Assembly: GCF_007993655.1 (NCBI RefSeq)
Contig: NZ_CP029077.1
Coordinates: 738,744 to 802,743, forward strand
Direction of reading: 5' to 3'
DNA from: Candidatus Deianiraea vastatrix
Lineage (GTDB): Bacteria > Pseudomonadota > Alphaproteobacteria > Rickettsiales > Deianiraeaceae
DNA length: 64,000 nucleotides
Shown: in pieces, positions 45,353 to 52,843 of the stretch
Numbering within the stretch: position 1 is the first letter of the stretch
Layout of the letters: every line of letters begins with the position of its first letter
Translations under genes and position numbers: made by a program
Notes under the pieces: generated by a model
The model's input: only the letters and a program-made list of their open reading frames with translations
What the model was told of the DNA's origin: nothing
The model's database searches: none

Positions 45353-45495
45353 CGCTTGAAAAATATCTTTCTGAGCTATAACATGAATTTTTTATTTATC
45401 AAGTTTTTTTTATATCAACGAACAATTGTCTATTTTAAAAAATATAGGCAAATTTTGCTTGCAAATTAAAATCATTATCCTTAGTTGGTAGTAAA

Positions 45496-46428
45496 ATGGA
45501 TTTTTTCTGTATGAAAGTCACTAAAAAAGTTAAGCAAATACTAGATAATTACGACTCATGTAATGTTGGCGTAAAGACAAATATCGCAAGAATTCTTATG
45601 TCTGGTGCCCTTGGCGGAAGCGGAAAAATGGTCATCCTTCCGGTTGATCAAGGCTTTGAACATGGTCCAGAGCGTAGCTTTTCAAAAAACCCTGATGCAT
45701 ACGATCCTGATTACCATTTTCAACTTGCAATCGATGCAAAATTAAACGCATATGCCGCTCCACTTGGTGCAGTTGAAGCCTCAGCTGACAAATTTGCAGG
45801 ATCAATACCCCTTATACTAAAAGTAAATAGCTCAAATTCCCTTACTTCAAAACAATCATCACCAACACAAGCAATTACAGCCTCGGTAAAAGATGCTTTA
45901 AGACTTGGATGTAGCGCGATAGGAATGACAATTTATCCAGGCACAAACGGCTTTAACGATAGCGTAACCGATCTTAAAGAAATGATTTATAAAGCAAAAA
46001 AATATGGTCTTGCAACTGTAATTTGGTCATATGCAAGAGGTGAAGGCGTAAGCAAAGACGGCGAAACCGCAATCGATGTTATCTCATATTCTGCGCATAT
46101 CGCAGCCCTGCTTGGCGCTGATATAATAAAAGTTAAACCGCCAGTTGATTTTATTGAACAAAGTGAAGCAAAAAAAGCTATGGAAGGCATGAAAACATCA
46201 ACTCTTAAAGATAGAATTGCAATAGTGAAAAGATCCTGCTTTAACGGTAAAAGACTTGTTGTTTTCTCAGGCGGAGCGGCGAAAAATGATGACGAAATAC
46301 TAAAAGAAATCAGCGAAATTAGCCAAGGTGGTGGCGATGGCTCGATTATAGGTCGCAACGCATTTCAGCGCAAGAATGAAGATGCAAAAGATCTACTGCA
46401 AAAAATTATTCAGATATACAAAAAATAG
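45496..46428 (+). CDS. class I fructose-bisphosphate aldolase (DhnA type)
   Basis: This enzyme interconverts fructose-1,6-bisphosphate with glyceraldehyde-3-phosphate and dihydroxyacetone phosphate. DQGFEHGPERSFSKNPDAYDP near residue 50 and ADIIKVKPP near 215, with the Schiff-base Lys, mark the DhnA/archaeal-type family. The length of about 310 fits. Starts at 45496 and 45511 are both possible. In glycolysis-poor Rickettsiales this type is thought to work in gluconeogenesis and the pentose pathway. It stands alone, divergent from proS. The 140 bases after it (46429-46568) show nothing clear. Confidence 0.9.
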   Translation: MDFFCMKVTKKVKQILDNYDSCNVGVKTNIARILMSGALGGSGKMVILPVDQGFEHGPERSFSKNPDAYDPDYHFQLAIDAKLNAYAAPLGAVEASADKFAGSIPLILKVNSSNSLTSKQSSPTQAITASVKDALRLGCSAIGMTIYPGTNGFNDSVTDLKEMIYKAKKYGLATVIWSYARGEGVSKDGETAIDVISYSAHIAALLGADIIKVKPPVDFIEQSEAKKAMEGMKTSTLKDRIAIVKRSCFNGKRLVVFSGGAAKNDDEILKEISEISQGGGDGSIIGRNAFQRKNEDAKDLLQKIIQIYKK

Positions 46429-46568
46429 TGTTAGTAATTCTGAATACAATATACATCTTTACTTTCTCGTTTTTCATCCCAATCTCTATAGTATAGCAGC
46501 AACTGCATGCTATCCATACTCTTTAAATCAAGAGCTATATCTTATGCAAATTTTAAAATCTTGTAATA

Positions 46569-47522
46569 CTAGTCTAAATATTTCTCAACATCGCTGATAA
46601 ATACGCTGTTTTCACGAATTGCAAAAAACATCGGTTTTGACTTTGCAAAATATCCAATTTTCTGCCCATCTGATACATTATCCCCTTGCGATACAACAAC
46701 ATCTACAAGATTTCCATATAATGTCGTATATTTCTTATCGTGCTTAATAATAACAAGTTTCTTTAAATTTTCAACACCATCGCCAACATAAATAACGATA
46801 CCTTTTTTTGATGCAAAAACACTGAAATCTTCAGTAGATGATATATTAATTCCATTTTCTATCTTTGAAATTGACCTGCTTTTACTTGGGTATAAAAATC
46901 TATTTTCTTTGCTAGTCTTTACCTTTACATCTTCAACTTTTGCGATTACAACATCATCTTTTTTCTCAACTACAGGCTTTTCATCACTCTTTGCAACATA
47001 ATTATCACCCATAGGCACTCGCAATTTCATTCCAATCCATACATTTTGCGACTTCATGTTGTTTGCTTCCATAATTTTTGCTATCTTAACTCTATATTTG
47101 TCAGATACATGCGATAGCGTCTCACCTTTTGCAATAGTGTGCGATTCATACCTTACCTCACCAGTTGCAGCTTTTTCCTCAACTTTTACAGGAGTTTTTT
47201 GCGCTAAATCCTCGCTCTTGGCAGGTAAATCCTTGGCCTTTGGCAAGTCTTTTTTCACATTTTCAGGCACTTTCTTGCTACTGTCAACTTTTTTAACATC
47301 AACTGGCTGCACTGCATCTTTTGGAATTATAATCTTTTGACCAACCTTAACATCAGTTGACTTCATGCCATTTGCTTCCATAATTTTTGCCATTTTTATT
47401 CTATATTTGTCAGAAACATGCGATAGTGTCTCTCCACTTTTGATGACATACACTTCATCTGCCGCAACTGCAACTTGGCTACAAAATAATACAATAACGA
47501 AACTTAAAATTATTCCATTCAT
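46569..47522 (-). CDS. NlpD/EnvC-like LysM protein with degenerate M23 domain
   Basis: From ATG 47522 the protein starts with a signal peptide (MNGIILSFVIVLFCSQVAVA); the frame begins at 47549. Two LysM domains bind peptidoglycan: YVIKSGETLSHVSDKYRIKM and HTIAKGETLSHVSDKYRVKI, both ending in KIMEANxMKS and a K.I/L..P strand. A Lys/Glu-rich linker separates them. The C-terminal 110 residues fold like an M23 endopeptidase, but all zinc ligands are lost: NGINISS replaces H.GIDI, LYGNL replaces LYGHL, and FFAIRE replaces HLHFE. Such inactive M23 domains in NlpD and EnvC switch on amidases that split the septum, so this is a likely cell-division factor rather than a hydrolase. Confidence 0.82.
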   Translation of the reverse strand: MNGIILSFVIVLFCSQVAVAADEVYVIKSGETLSHVSDKYRIKMAKIMEANGMKSTDVKVGQKIIIPKDAVQPVDVKKVDSSKKVPENVKKDLPKAKDLPAKSEDLAQKTPVKVEEKAATGEVRYESHTIAKGETLSHVSDKYRVKIAKIMEANNMKSQNVWIGMKLRVPMGDNYVAKSDEKPVVEKKDDVVIAKVEDVKVKTSKENRFLYPSKSRSISKIENGINISSTEDFSVFASKKGIVIYVGDGVENLKKLVIIKHDKKYTTLYGNLVDVVVSQGDNVSDGQKIGYFAKSKPMFFAIRENSVFISDVEKYLD

Positions 47523-47930
47523 ACTTAATAAATAATAGACACGCCACAATACATTTTAAAAACTAAAAATCAAGTACTTTTTTATAAATATTTGGTAACA
47601 ATATACAACTTCAAATCAGCAAATTTACTTAACAATTAAAAAAAGCCCTAACATCTCACTATCACACGCTTTTACAATGTACTAATAGCAATAAATCCCA
47701 AAAAAATAATAAGCAACACAAGCTAATACTAATAAATCGTTCGTCTATATTAATTCTTGTATAATACATTCTAGTGAAAAATTTATTTTATATTCATTTG
47801 ATATATACAAAAATTTAGCCTAATCCAAAACTAAATTACACACCACAAATCCTTGCTTAAACAATAGCGATAATCCATTTTAAGACTATCGCTACTTACA
47901 CAAATTAAAGTCAAGCATTTATACTAGCGT
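47523..47930. other. non-coding region between MORN gene and LysM gene
   Basis: About 400 AT-rich bases hold no gene. An inverted repeat (TAGCGATA at 47865-47872 and TATCGCTA at 47887-47894, 14-base loop) could form a hairpin in the MORN transcript; no U-run follows, so it is a weak terminator at best. At 47888-47912 the minus strand reads GACTTTAATTTGTGTAAGTAGCG, resembling the MORN gene end GACTTTTTATTTAAGTAA at 47933-47950; a further loose match (TTACTTAACAATTAAAAAAAGCC on the plus strand) lies at about 47625-47647. The composition makes chance matches possible. Confidence 0.4.
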
Positions 47931-49517
47931 TTACTTAAATAAAAAGTCTTTTTTTTGTTGCTGAATTTGACTTTGCTGCTGAAATTGTTTACTACCCCCC
48001 TCCTCTTGCTTAGTGCTATGTGATTTATTATAAGGAGAATCGTATGTCTTTTTTAAACCAGATATATTCGAACCCCTTTCAGATTGATCAGTTTGCACCT
48101 GCTGTTGTTGTTGCTGTTGTTGTTTCTTCTTGAATTCGCTACTAACTTCAATACAGTTGTTTCTAGCTTCATCATATCCCATTCTTGATTGCTTTGTATC
48201 TTTTGATTTATCTTTTGATTTATCTTCAGATATTGTCATTGCTTGAGATATTATCATCCTTCCACAAATCAAGTCATCGTCTTGAAATTCCCCTTCATAC
48301 ATTAAGCCGTCTGGAAGTGTAAGCTTACCCTTGCCATGCTTTTTGTCTTTTAAGAATTCCCCTTCATAAATTGAGCCGTCTGAAAGTATAAGCTTACCCT
48401 TGCCATGCTTTTTGTCTTTTAAGAATTCCCCTTCATAAATTGAGCCGTCTGGAAATTTTTTACGACCATTGTATGCCACGCATTTATTCAAACCAAGACT
48501 TGTGATACTAAATTCCCCATCAAAATAATCCCCATTGTCATATACAAACCTCCCTCTATCTCTCAAAGCGTCAATCTTACGTTCAATTTCAAAAAAACAA
48601 TCTTTCAGTTTTGTAACTGTTGTTACTGGATTACTTTGATTTGGTAAATCATCTATGTGACCAATATCACTTTGTGTTGATAATAAATCATCTATGTGAC
48701 CAATATTAATTTGTGTTGATAATAAATCATCTCCGTAACCAATATCATTGTTGAATGTAATTTTTTGATACTCACGACAGTTTAGCGTATACTTCATAAT
48801 ACCATGTTTTTTGCCTTCCAAGAATTCCCCTTCACAACTTGAGCCATCTAAAAGTGTAAGCTTACCCTTGCCATGCGCTTTGCCATTTCTCATTTCACCT
48901 TCGTAAATTGAGTCGTCTGAAAGTATAAACTTACCTTTGCAATTTCTCATTTCACCTTCGTCAATTGAGCCGTCTGGAAATTTTTTACAATCTTCATATT
49001 TCACAGATGTATTTAACTCATTATTGACAATATGTTCTGTATAACTACCATCTTGATATATAACTTTGTAAATGAGATTCTTTGCGTCTTCGGTGAAATG
49101 TCCTGCATAAATTACTCCATTTTCATTAGTTTTACGAAAAACCTTTGGTGGATACAATCGTTTTCCGTCTGAATTAAAATTAAATGTCAAAAAATCACCA
49201 TTTGGATATTGAAATGTCCCGTCAGGGTATTTAATTTTTCCATGTACCATATAACCTTCGTAAATTGAGCCGTCTGAAAGTATAAGCTTACCTTTGCCAT
49301 CTGCTTTGCCTTTTGTCACTTCACCTTCGTAAATTGAGCCGTCTAGAAATGTACGCTTAACATCATATCTTTCGCCTTCAGAGTATGGCTTTAGCTCACT
49401 TAAGTCCATTGGAGGCATCAAGCCAGCCTTCAATACTTGATAATTTTCCATATCACATTGGTAAATTGAGCCGTCTTTTTTACGAATAGTCATCTTATCA
49501 TCAAGCATAATAGCCAT
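47931..49517 (-). CDS. MORN-repeat protein with Gln-rich C-terminus
   Basis: MORN repeats (pattern DGSIYEGE...GKGKL...) form beta-hairpin ladders that bind lipids or proteins in eukaryotes and in some bacterial effectors. The 528-residue protein has about ten such repeats in two blocks (roughly residues 40-225 and 325-420). In the second block, neighbouring 23-residue units are nearly identical even in DNA: 69-bp units at about 48284-48491. The blocks are separated by a 13-residue tandem repeat (STQ..IGHIDDLL; 39-bp units at 48646-48750). The tail has a run of Gln (QQQQQQQ). There is no signal peptide. The start could also be ATG 49508, and a near-repeat of about 24 bases covers both start codons. 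I infer a host-directed or scaffolding role from the domain type alone. Confidence 0.75.
   Translation of the reverse strand: MAIMLDDKMTIRKKDGSIYQCDMENYQVLKAGLMPPMDLSELKPYSEGERYDVKRTFLDGSIYEGEVTKGKADGKGKLILSDGSIYEGYMVHGKIKYPDGTFQYPNGDFLTFNFNSDGKRLYPPKVFRKTNENGVIYAGHFTEDAKNLIYKVIYQDGSYTEHIVNNELNTSVKYEDCKKFPDGSIDEGEMRNCKGKFILSDDSIYEGEMRNGKAHGKGKLTLLDGSSCEGEFLEGKKHGIMKYTLNCREYQKITFNNDIGYGDDLLSTQINIGHIDDLLSTQSDIGHIDDLPNQSNPVTTVTKLKDCFFEIERKIDALRDRGRFVYDNGDYFDGEFSITSLGLNKCVAYNGRKKFPDGSIYEGEFLKDKKHGKGKLILSDGSIYEGEFLKDKKHGKGKLTLPDGLMYEGEFQDDDLICGRMIISQAMTISEDKSKDKSKDTKQSRMGYDEARNNCIEVSSEFKKKQQQQQQQQVQTDQSERGSNISGLKKTYDSPYNKSHSTKQEEGGSKQFQQQSQIQQQKKDFLFK
48284..48750 (-). repeat. tandem coding repeats inside the MORN gene
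   Basis: A 69-bp unit (23 residues) recurs almost exactly, beginning near 48284, 48354 and 48423. A 39-bp unit (13 residues) recurs at 48646-48684 and 48685-48723, and in part from 48724. Such near-identical units make gain or loss of repeats by slippage or recombination likely. Confidence 0.8.
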
Positions 49518-49750
49518 CTTATCCTCAAGCCTAATTACTCTTTCGCATTTGTACTTTGTTTTGATTCATAAAAAATAATAAATAACGTTTCTCTAATACA
49601 CTATACTTTATTTAAAATCAACTATTAATTTTATTTTGCAAAAAATTTCCTTATTTCCTACAAAATACTCACAATTATATAATGATGCCTAAATTCAAAA
49701 CCTAAACAAAAAAAATACTAAATCACACAAACAGAAAAAATAAATAGATA

Positions 49751-49778
49751 TTGACTTTTAAAAATCTTGTATCATACT
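49751..49778 (+). promoter_or_regulatory. promoter of tRNA-Met
   Basis: TTGACT, a 16-base spacer and CATACT end 13 bases before the tRNA 5' end. radC starts only 15 bases after the tRNA, so this promoter may serve both. Confidence 0.5.
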
Positions 49779-49791
49779 TTTTGTATGTAGT

Positions 49792-49868
49792 GGCAAGATA
49801 GCTCAGTTGGTTAGAGCAAAGGAATCATAATCCTTGGGTCGGGGGTTCAAGTCCCTCTCTTGCTACCA
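49792..49868 (+). tRNA. tRNA-Met (CAT), elongator type, CCA encoded
   Basis: The cloverleaf has acceptor GGCAAGA/TCTTGCT (a G-U first pair, as in alphaproteobacterial elongator tRNA-Met), D-arm AGCTCAGTTGGTTAGAGC, anticodon stem AAGGA/TCCTT with loop ATCATAA (anticodon CAT), and T-arm GGTTCAAGTCC. Loop and variable-arm sequence fit elongator Met; a lysidine-modified tRNA-Ile2 also has anticodon CAT and cannot be fully excluded. Confidence 0.92.
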
Positions 49869-49883
49869 GTAAATTTTGGTGCC

Positions 49884-50654
49884 ATGAAAAGACGATTTAA
49901 TCCAATATATACAATATCACAAAGAACGCCAGAACCTAAAAGTACATCCACGGATCTCGATTCAGAAAATGTCATAAACATACAAGATGCTAAAAATACC
50001 CTTCAAAAACGCGATATAAATTCAAAAAATAATGACAATCTCGAAATTCAAATGCCATCTTGTGTAAAAGAAATGTTTATGTCAATGCTTGCATATATTG
50101 ACCCAACAATAGAGAAAAATGACTTGCTACCATTGCTAAATTCAAAAAGCTCAGTTAGTAAAATAATATTTGATCTTGAGCAAACAAGCTTTGCCCAAAG
50201 TGATGAAAAAATTAAAAATGCAGTCAATATAATCAAAAACTTTATTGACCTATTGCTACAAGAACGTATACAAAATAAAAATATTATGCATGTTTGGAAT
50301 GATTTATCTCAATATCTAAAAATTAAATTTGGTGAAATTGGGCACGAAGTTTTTATTATATTTTACCTAGATGCAAAATATCAAATTATTAAAGAAGAGC
50401 AATTGTCAATAGGTTTTTCCGATAAAGTTGGTATCGATATTAAGAAAATTATCAAACAAAGCTCTACTTTAAACGCTAAAAATATAGCAATAATACATAA
50501 TCATCCATCTGGAAACCCAAACCCATCTGCACAAGATATGGACTTAACATACGAAATATCAAAGCTCCTTGCAATAGTAGGAATAGAAATATTTGACCAT
50601 GCAATAGTCTCGGGAAATGAGATATTTAGCTTTAGAAAAAACTATCTACTTTAA
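49884..50654 (+). CDS. RadC-family protein with JAB1/MPN+ metal-binding domain
   Basis: The RadC/YeeS family carries a JAMM metalloprotease-like fold; its true activity is unsettled, and members are common on mobile elements. The metal motif HNHPSGNPNPSAQDMDLT (His-x-His...Ser-x2-Asp) lies near residue 205, preceded by GFSDKVGIDIKKIIKQ. The C-terminus DHAIVSGNEIFSFRK is canonical. The N-terminal 50 residues (MKRRFNPIYTISQRTPEPKS) are polar and extra. ATG 49884 is chosen because the earlier in-frame start at 49860 lies inside tRNA-Met. The gene starts 15 bases after the tRNA and converges with the acidic repeat gene, so the pair is boxed in by tRNAs on both sides. Confidence 0.88.
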   Translation: MKRRFNPIYTISQRTPEPKSTSTDLDSENVINIQDAKNTLQKRDINSKNNDNLEIQMPSCVKEMFMSMLAYIDPTIEKNDLLPLLNSKSSVSKIIFDLEQTSFAQSDEKIKNAVNIIKNFIDLLLQERIQNKNIMHVWNDLSQYLKIKFGEIGHEVFIIFYLDAKYQIIKEEQLSIGFSDKVGIDIKKIIKQSSTLNAKNIAIIHNHPSGNPNPSAQDMDLTYEISKLLAIVGIEIFDHAIVSGNEIFSFRKNYLL

Positions 50655-50667
50655 AACACACATCCTA

Positions 50668-51495
50668 TTATGTTCTTTGCTTATCTTTTGTAACCTCTTC
50701 TCTTTGTTTTTTTAGCATATCCCCAAAGCCACCCTTCTTTGCCTCCTCAGGCTTTGCATTATCCTTGACACCTTCAGGCTTTTTACCATCTTTCTCTTGA
50801 TCAACAACTTTATATTTCAACTTTTCAGAATCTAAATATTTCGTTAACGCATCAAAAGCTTTATCATCATTTACCGTAATTATTATTTCTCCACTTGCCT
50901 TATATTCAATGGTAAAGGGCTGCTTTTTTTTATCATCTTTTTTTGCTACACCTGCATTCTTTGCGCCATATTTACCATGTAAATACTCCTTATTATTAAC
51001 ATTAAATCGTACCTCAGATGCTTTACTATCAACTTGTACACCATTTTCGGTCATAAATTGCATTATTTTGCCAATCCAGTTATTTACAAATTCAGTAACT
51101 TCATCATCTGGCTTTCCCTTTAATTCAGCAATTTCTACACTTATTTTTTTTGATTCAACATCCTTGTCATCATCTTCTTTTTTACCATCCTTAGGTATCG
51201 GATGAGGTGTTTTTGTTGGCCCACCTTTGCCACCACCAAGTTGCGGTGTTTTTTGCACTGGAGTTTTCTTCAATTCTTGCGGATTCTGATTATTTTGATC
51301 TAAAGATTTATCATCATCTTCTTCCTTCTCTTCTTCAAACGATTGATCTAAAGATTTATCATCATCTTCTTCCTTCTCTTCTTCAAACGATTGATCTAAA
51401 AATTGATTACCATTTTGATCATTAGGTTTATGATTGTCTTGTTTTTTATTTAAAGATTGAGTTTTTTTTTCAAAGAAATTACCGCGATACTTCAT
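50668..51495 (-). CDS. acidic repeat-containing hypothetical protein
   Basis: From ATG 51495 the protein has 275 residues (the frame starts at 51555, but that lies inside tRNA-Cys). Residues 1-110 are disordered, with two exact copies of the 16-residue unit SFEEEKEEDDDKSLDQ plus a partial one. A Pro/Lys/Gly-rich linker leads to a folded-looking domain at about residues 125-230 (ISVEIAELKGKPDDEVTEFV ... GEIIITVNDDKAFDALTKYL), perhaps alpha/beta, and a Lys-rich tail. No signal or membrane segment is present and no family is recognised. The start is only 16 bases after the 3' end of tRNA-Cys, so it is probably transcribed with that tRNA. Confidence 0.55.
   Translation of the reverse strand: MKYRGNFFEKKTQSLNKKQDNHKPNDQNGNQFLDQSFEEEKEEDDDKSLDQSFEEEKEEDDDKSLDQNNQNPQELKKTPVQKTPQLGGGKGGPTKTPHPIPKDGKKEDDDKDVESKKISVEIAELKGKPDDEVTEFVNNWIGKIMQFMTENGVQVDSKASEVRFNVNNKEYLHGKYGAKNAGVAKKDDKKKQPFTIEYKASGEIIITVNDDKAFDALTKYLDSEKLKYKVVDQEKDGKKPEGVKDNAKPEEAKKGGFGDMLKKQREEVTKDKQRT
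51297..51392 (-). repeat. 48-bp tandem repeat in the acidic gene
   Basis: Two identical 48-bp units lie at 51297-51344 and 51345-51392, followed by the start of a third. Each encodes 16 acidic residues. The identity of the DNA, not just the protein, points to recent duplication. Confidence 0.85.
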
Positions 51496-51511
51496 ACTGA
51501 TATAGAAAAAC

Positions 51512-51588
51512 TGGAGGCCGAAGTGAGATTCGAACTCACGATCAAGGATTTGCAATCCTCTGCATTAGACCAGCTATGCTATTCGGCC
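51512..51588 (-). tRNA. tRNA-Cys (GCA), CCA encoded
   Basis: The minus strand gives acceptor GGCCGAA/TTCGGCC, D-stem GCAT/ATGC, anticodon stem GAGGA/TCCTT with loop TTGCAAA (anticodon GCA), T-arm GTGAG/CTCAC with TTCGAAT, and encoded CCA at 51512-51514. Confidence 0.96.
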
Positions 51589-51599
51589 ATATCAACTCA

Positions 51600-51627
51600 A
51601 TTATACAACATAAATTTTAATTTGCAA
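51600..51627 (-). promoter_or_regulatory. promoter of tRNA-Cys
   Basis: On the minus strand TTGCAA, a 16-base spacer and a perfect TATAAT end 11 bases before the tRNA. The acidic repeat gene lies 16 bases beyond the tRNA and likely depends on it. Confidence 0.65.
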
Positions 51628-51647
51628 GAAAAATAATGATGATAAAA

Positions 51648-52769
51648 TTAGTTTTGCAAATTCTCCATATAATCATTATAAAATTTTATCTTCGCATCAA
51701 GAATAGCCTTGGATATTTCAGCCCCGTGCATACTTGATATATCTGGCTTTGTATACTCTAAATTTGATAATGCTATAAAGGCTTTATGATTAATTTTTCT
51801 CTCAAGTAACAAAAATATTTCAAATGCTCTGCAAAGCCCATATTTTGCAAGTATTGTAACATCGTTATCCTTGGTTTTTGCAGCTATATCTACGATTTTC
51901 TGCTCATATTTACGAAATATCTCATTTTTTCCAATACCACCCAGCATATTTAATAACTTTCCCTGACTTTTTGTGATTTTTGTGTGTAAAAATATCTCGT
52001 CATCTATGCTTTCTATAAATTTAATTCCAGAGGCTGAAATATTACAATTTTTAAAAATTCCATCAAATATACCATTACTTAACATAATATCAACCAAATA
52101 AGCGCAATTATCACTTTCAAATAGCTTTAATAATTCAGATCTAATGCGCTCTTTTGAAAGCATTTGCATTTCATTGCTAAGCTCTTTGCATATATTTATT
52201 TCCTCAAAACTATAATCTTTTATAATATGCGAAAAGCGAAAATATCTTATAATTCGTAAGAAATCTTCTGTAATTCTTGTTTTTGCATCTCCAATAAATC
52301 GTATTTTTCGCGCATTAATATCTGCAATTCCCCCATGATAGTCATAAATTTCGCCATTAAAATCAAGATAAATTGCATTCATGGTAAAATCTCGACGCAT
52401 GGAATCCTCCTCAAAACTTGTTGTAAATTCAACCTCTGCATGCCTTCCAAAAGTTTGAATATCCTTTCTGCATGATGTAATTTCAAAATTTGTGTTGTTT
52501 TTTTTATCTACAACAATTAAAGTTCCGTGTGACCTGCCCCCTATGTCAAATACACCAATATCTTCAACGCTTTTTAGTATATTCATGACCTCGTCAGGGC
52601 TTGCATTTATTGATAAATCTATGTCAATCTTAGCCTTTTTTACCCCAAGTAAAATATCTCTAACATAACCCCCAACTATCATCAATTTTAAACCATTTCG
52701 CTTAAATATATCCGATAAATTATTTAAAAACAACCTATCTTCCAGTTTTATTTTATCTAAAAAATTCAT
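51648..52769 (-). CDS. CCA tRNA nucleotidyltransferase / poly(A) polymerase family protein
   Basis: The enzyme adds or repairs the CCA end of tRNAs without a template. The nucleotidyltransferase motif GGYVRDILLG (near residue 38) followed by KIDIDLS, then RRDFTMNAIYLDFNGEIYD near 135 and ITEDFLRIIRYFRF near 177 are the class II signatures. ATG 52769 gives a 373-residue protein with the expected start (MNFLDKIKLEDR); the frame is open for 61 more codons upstream but those overlap the divergent lipoprotein gene. Since all three tRNAs in this window encode CCA, the enzyme would serve mainly in repair. Poly(A) polymerase activity cannot be excluded. Confidence 0.9.
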   Translation of the reverse strand: MNFLDKIKLEDRLFLNNLSDIFKRNGLKLMIVGGYVRDILLGVKKAKIDIDLSINASPDEVMNILKSVEDIGVFDIGGRSHGTLIVVDKKNNTNFEITSCRKDIQTFGRHAEVEFTTSFEEDSMRRDFTMNAIYLDFNGEIYDYHGGIADINARKIRFIGDAKTRITEDFLRIIRYFRFSHIIKDYSFEEINICKELSNEMQMLSKERIRSELLKLFESDNCAYLVDIMLSNGIFDGIFKNCNISASGIKFIESIDDEIFLHTKITKSQGKLLNMLGGIGKNEIFRKYEQKIVDIAAKTKDNDVTILAKYGLCRAFEIFLLLERKINHKAFIALSNLEYTKPDISSMHGAEISKAILDAKIKFYNDYMENLQN

Positions 52770-52843
52770 AAAAAAATGCTTGCAAATTATATCAAGTGTA
52801 TGTAACAAGTGTTTTTGAGTAAAGTCAAGATTATTTTTGTAAA

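Noticed and set aside
46380-46470. Tail-echo-like match after the aldolase gene (ATTC.GA.ATACAA)
   Set aside because: Only about 14 bases match, in very AT-rich sequence, with no coding sense; this is within chance. Similar short matches after glmS and the pilin-like gene were set aside for the same reason.
48284-48491. Regular 69-bp repeats that at first look like a CRISPR array
   Set aside because: There are no unique spacers; the units are in-frame MORN repeats of a long coding sequence.
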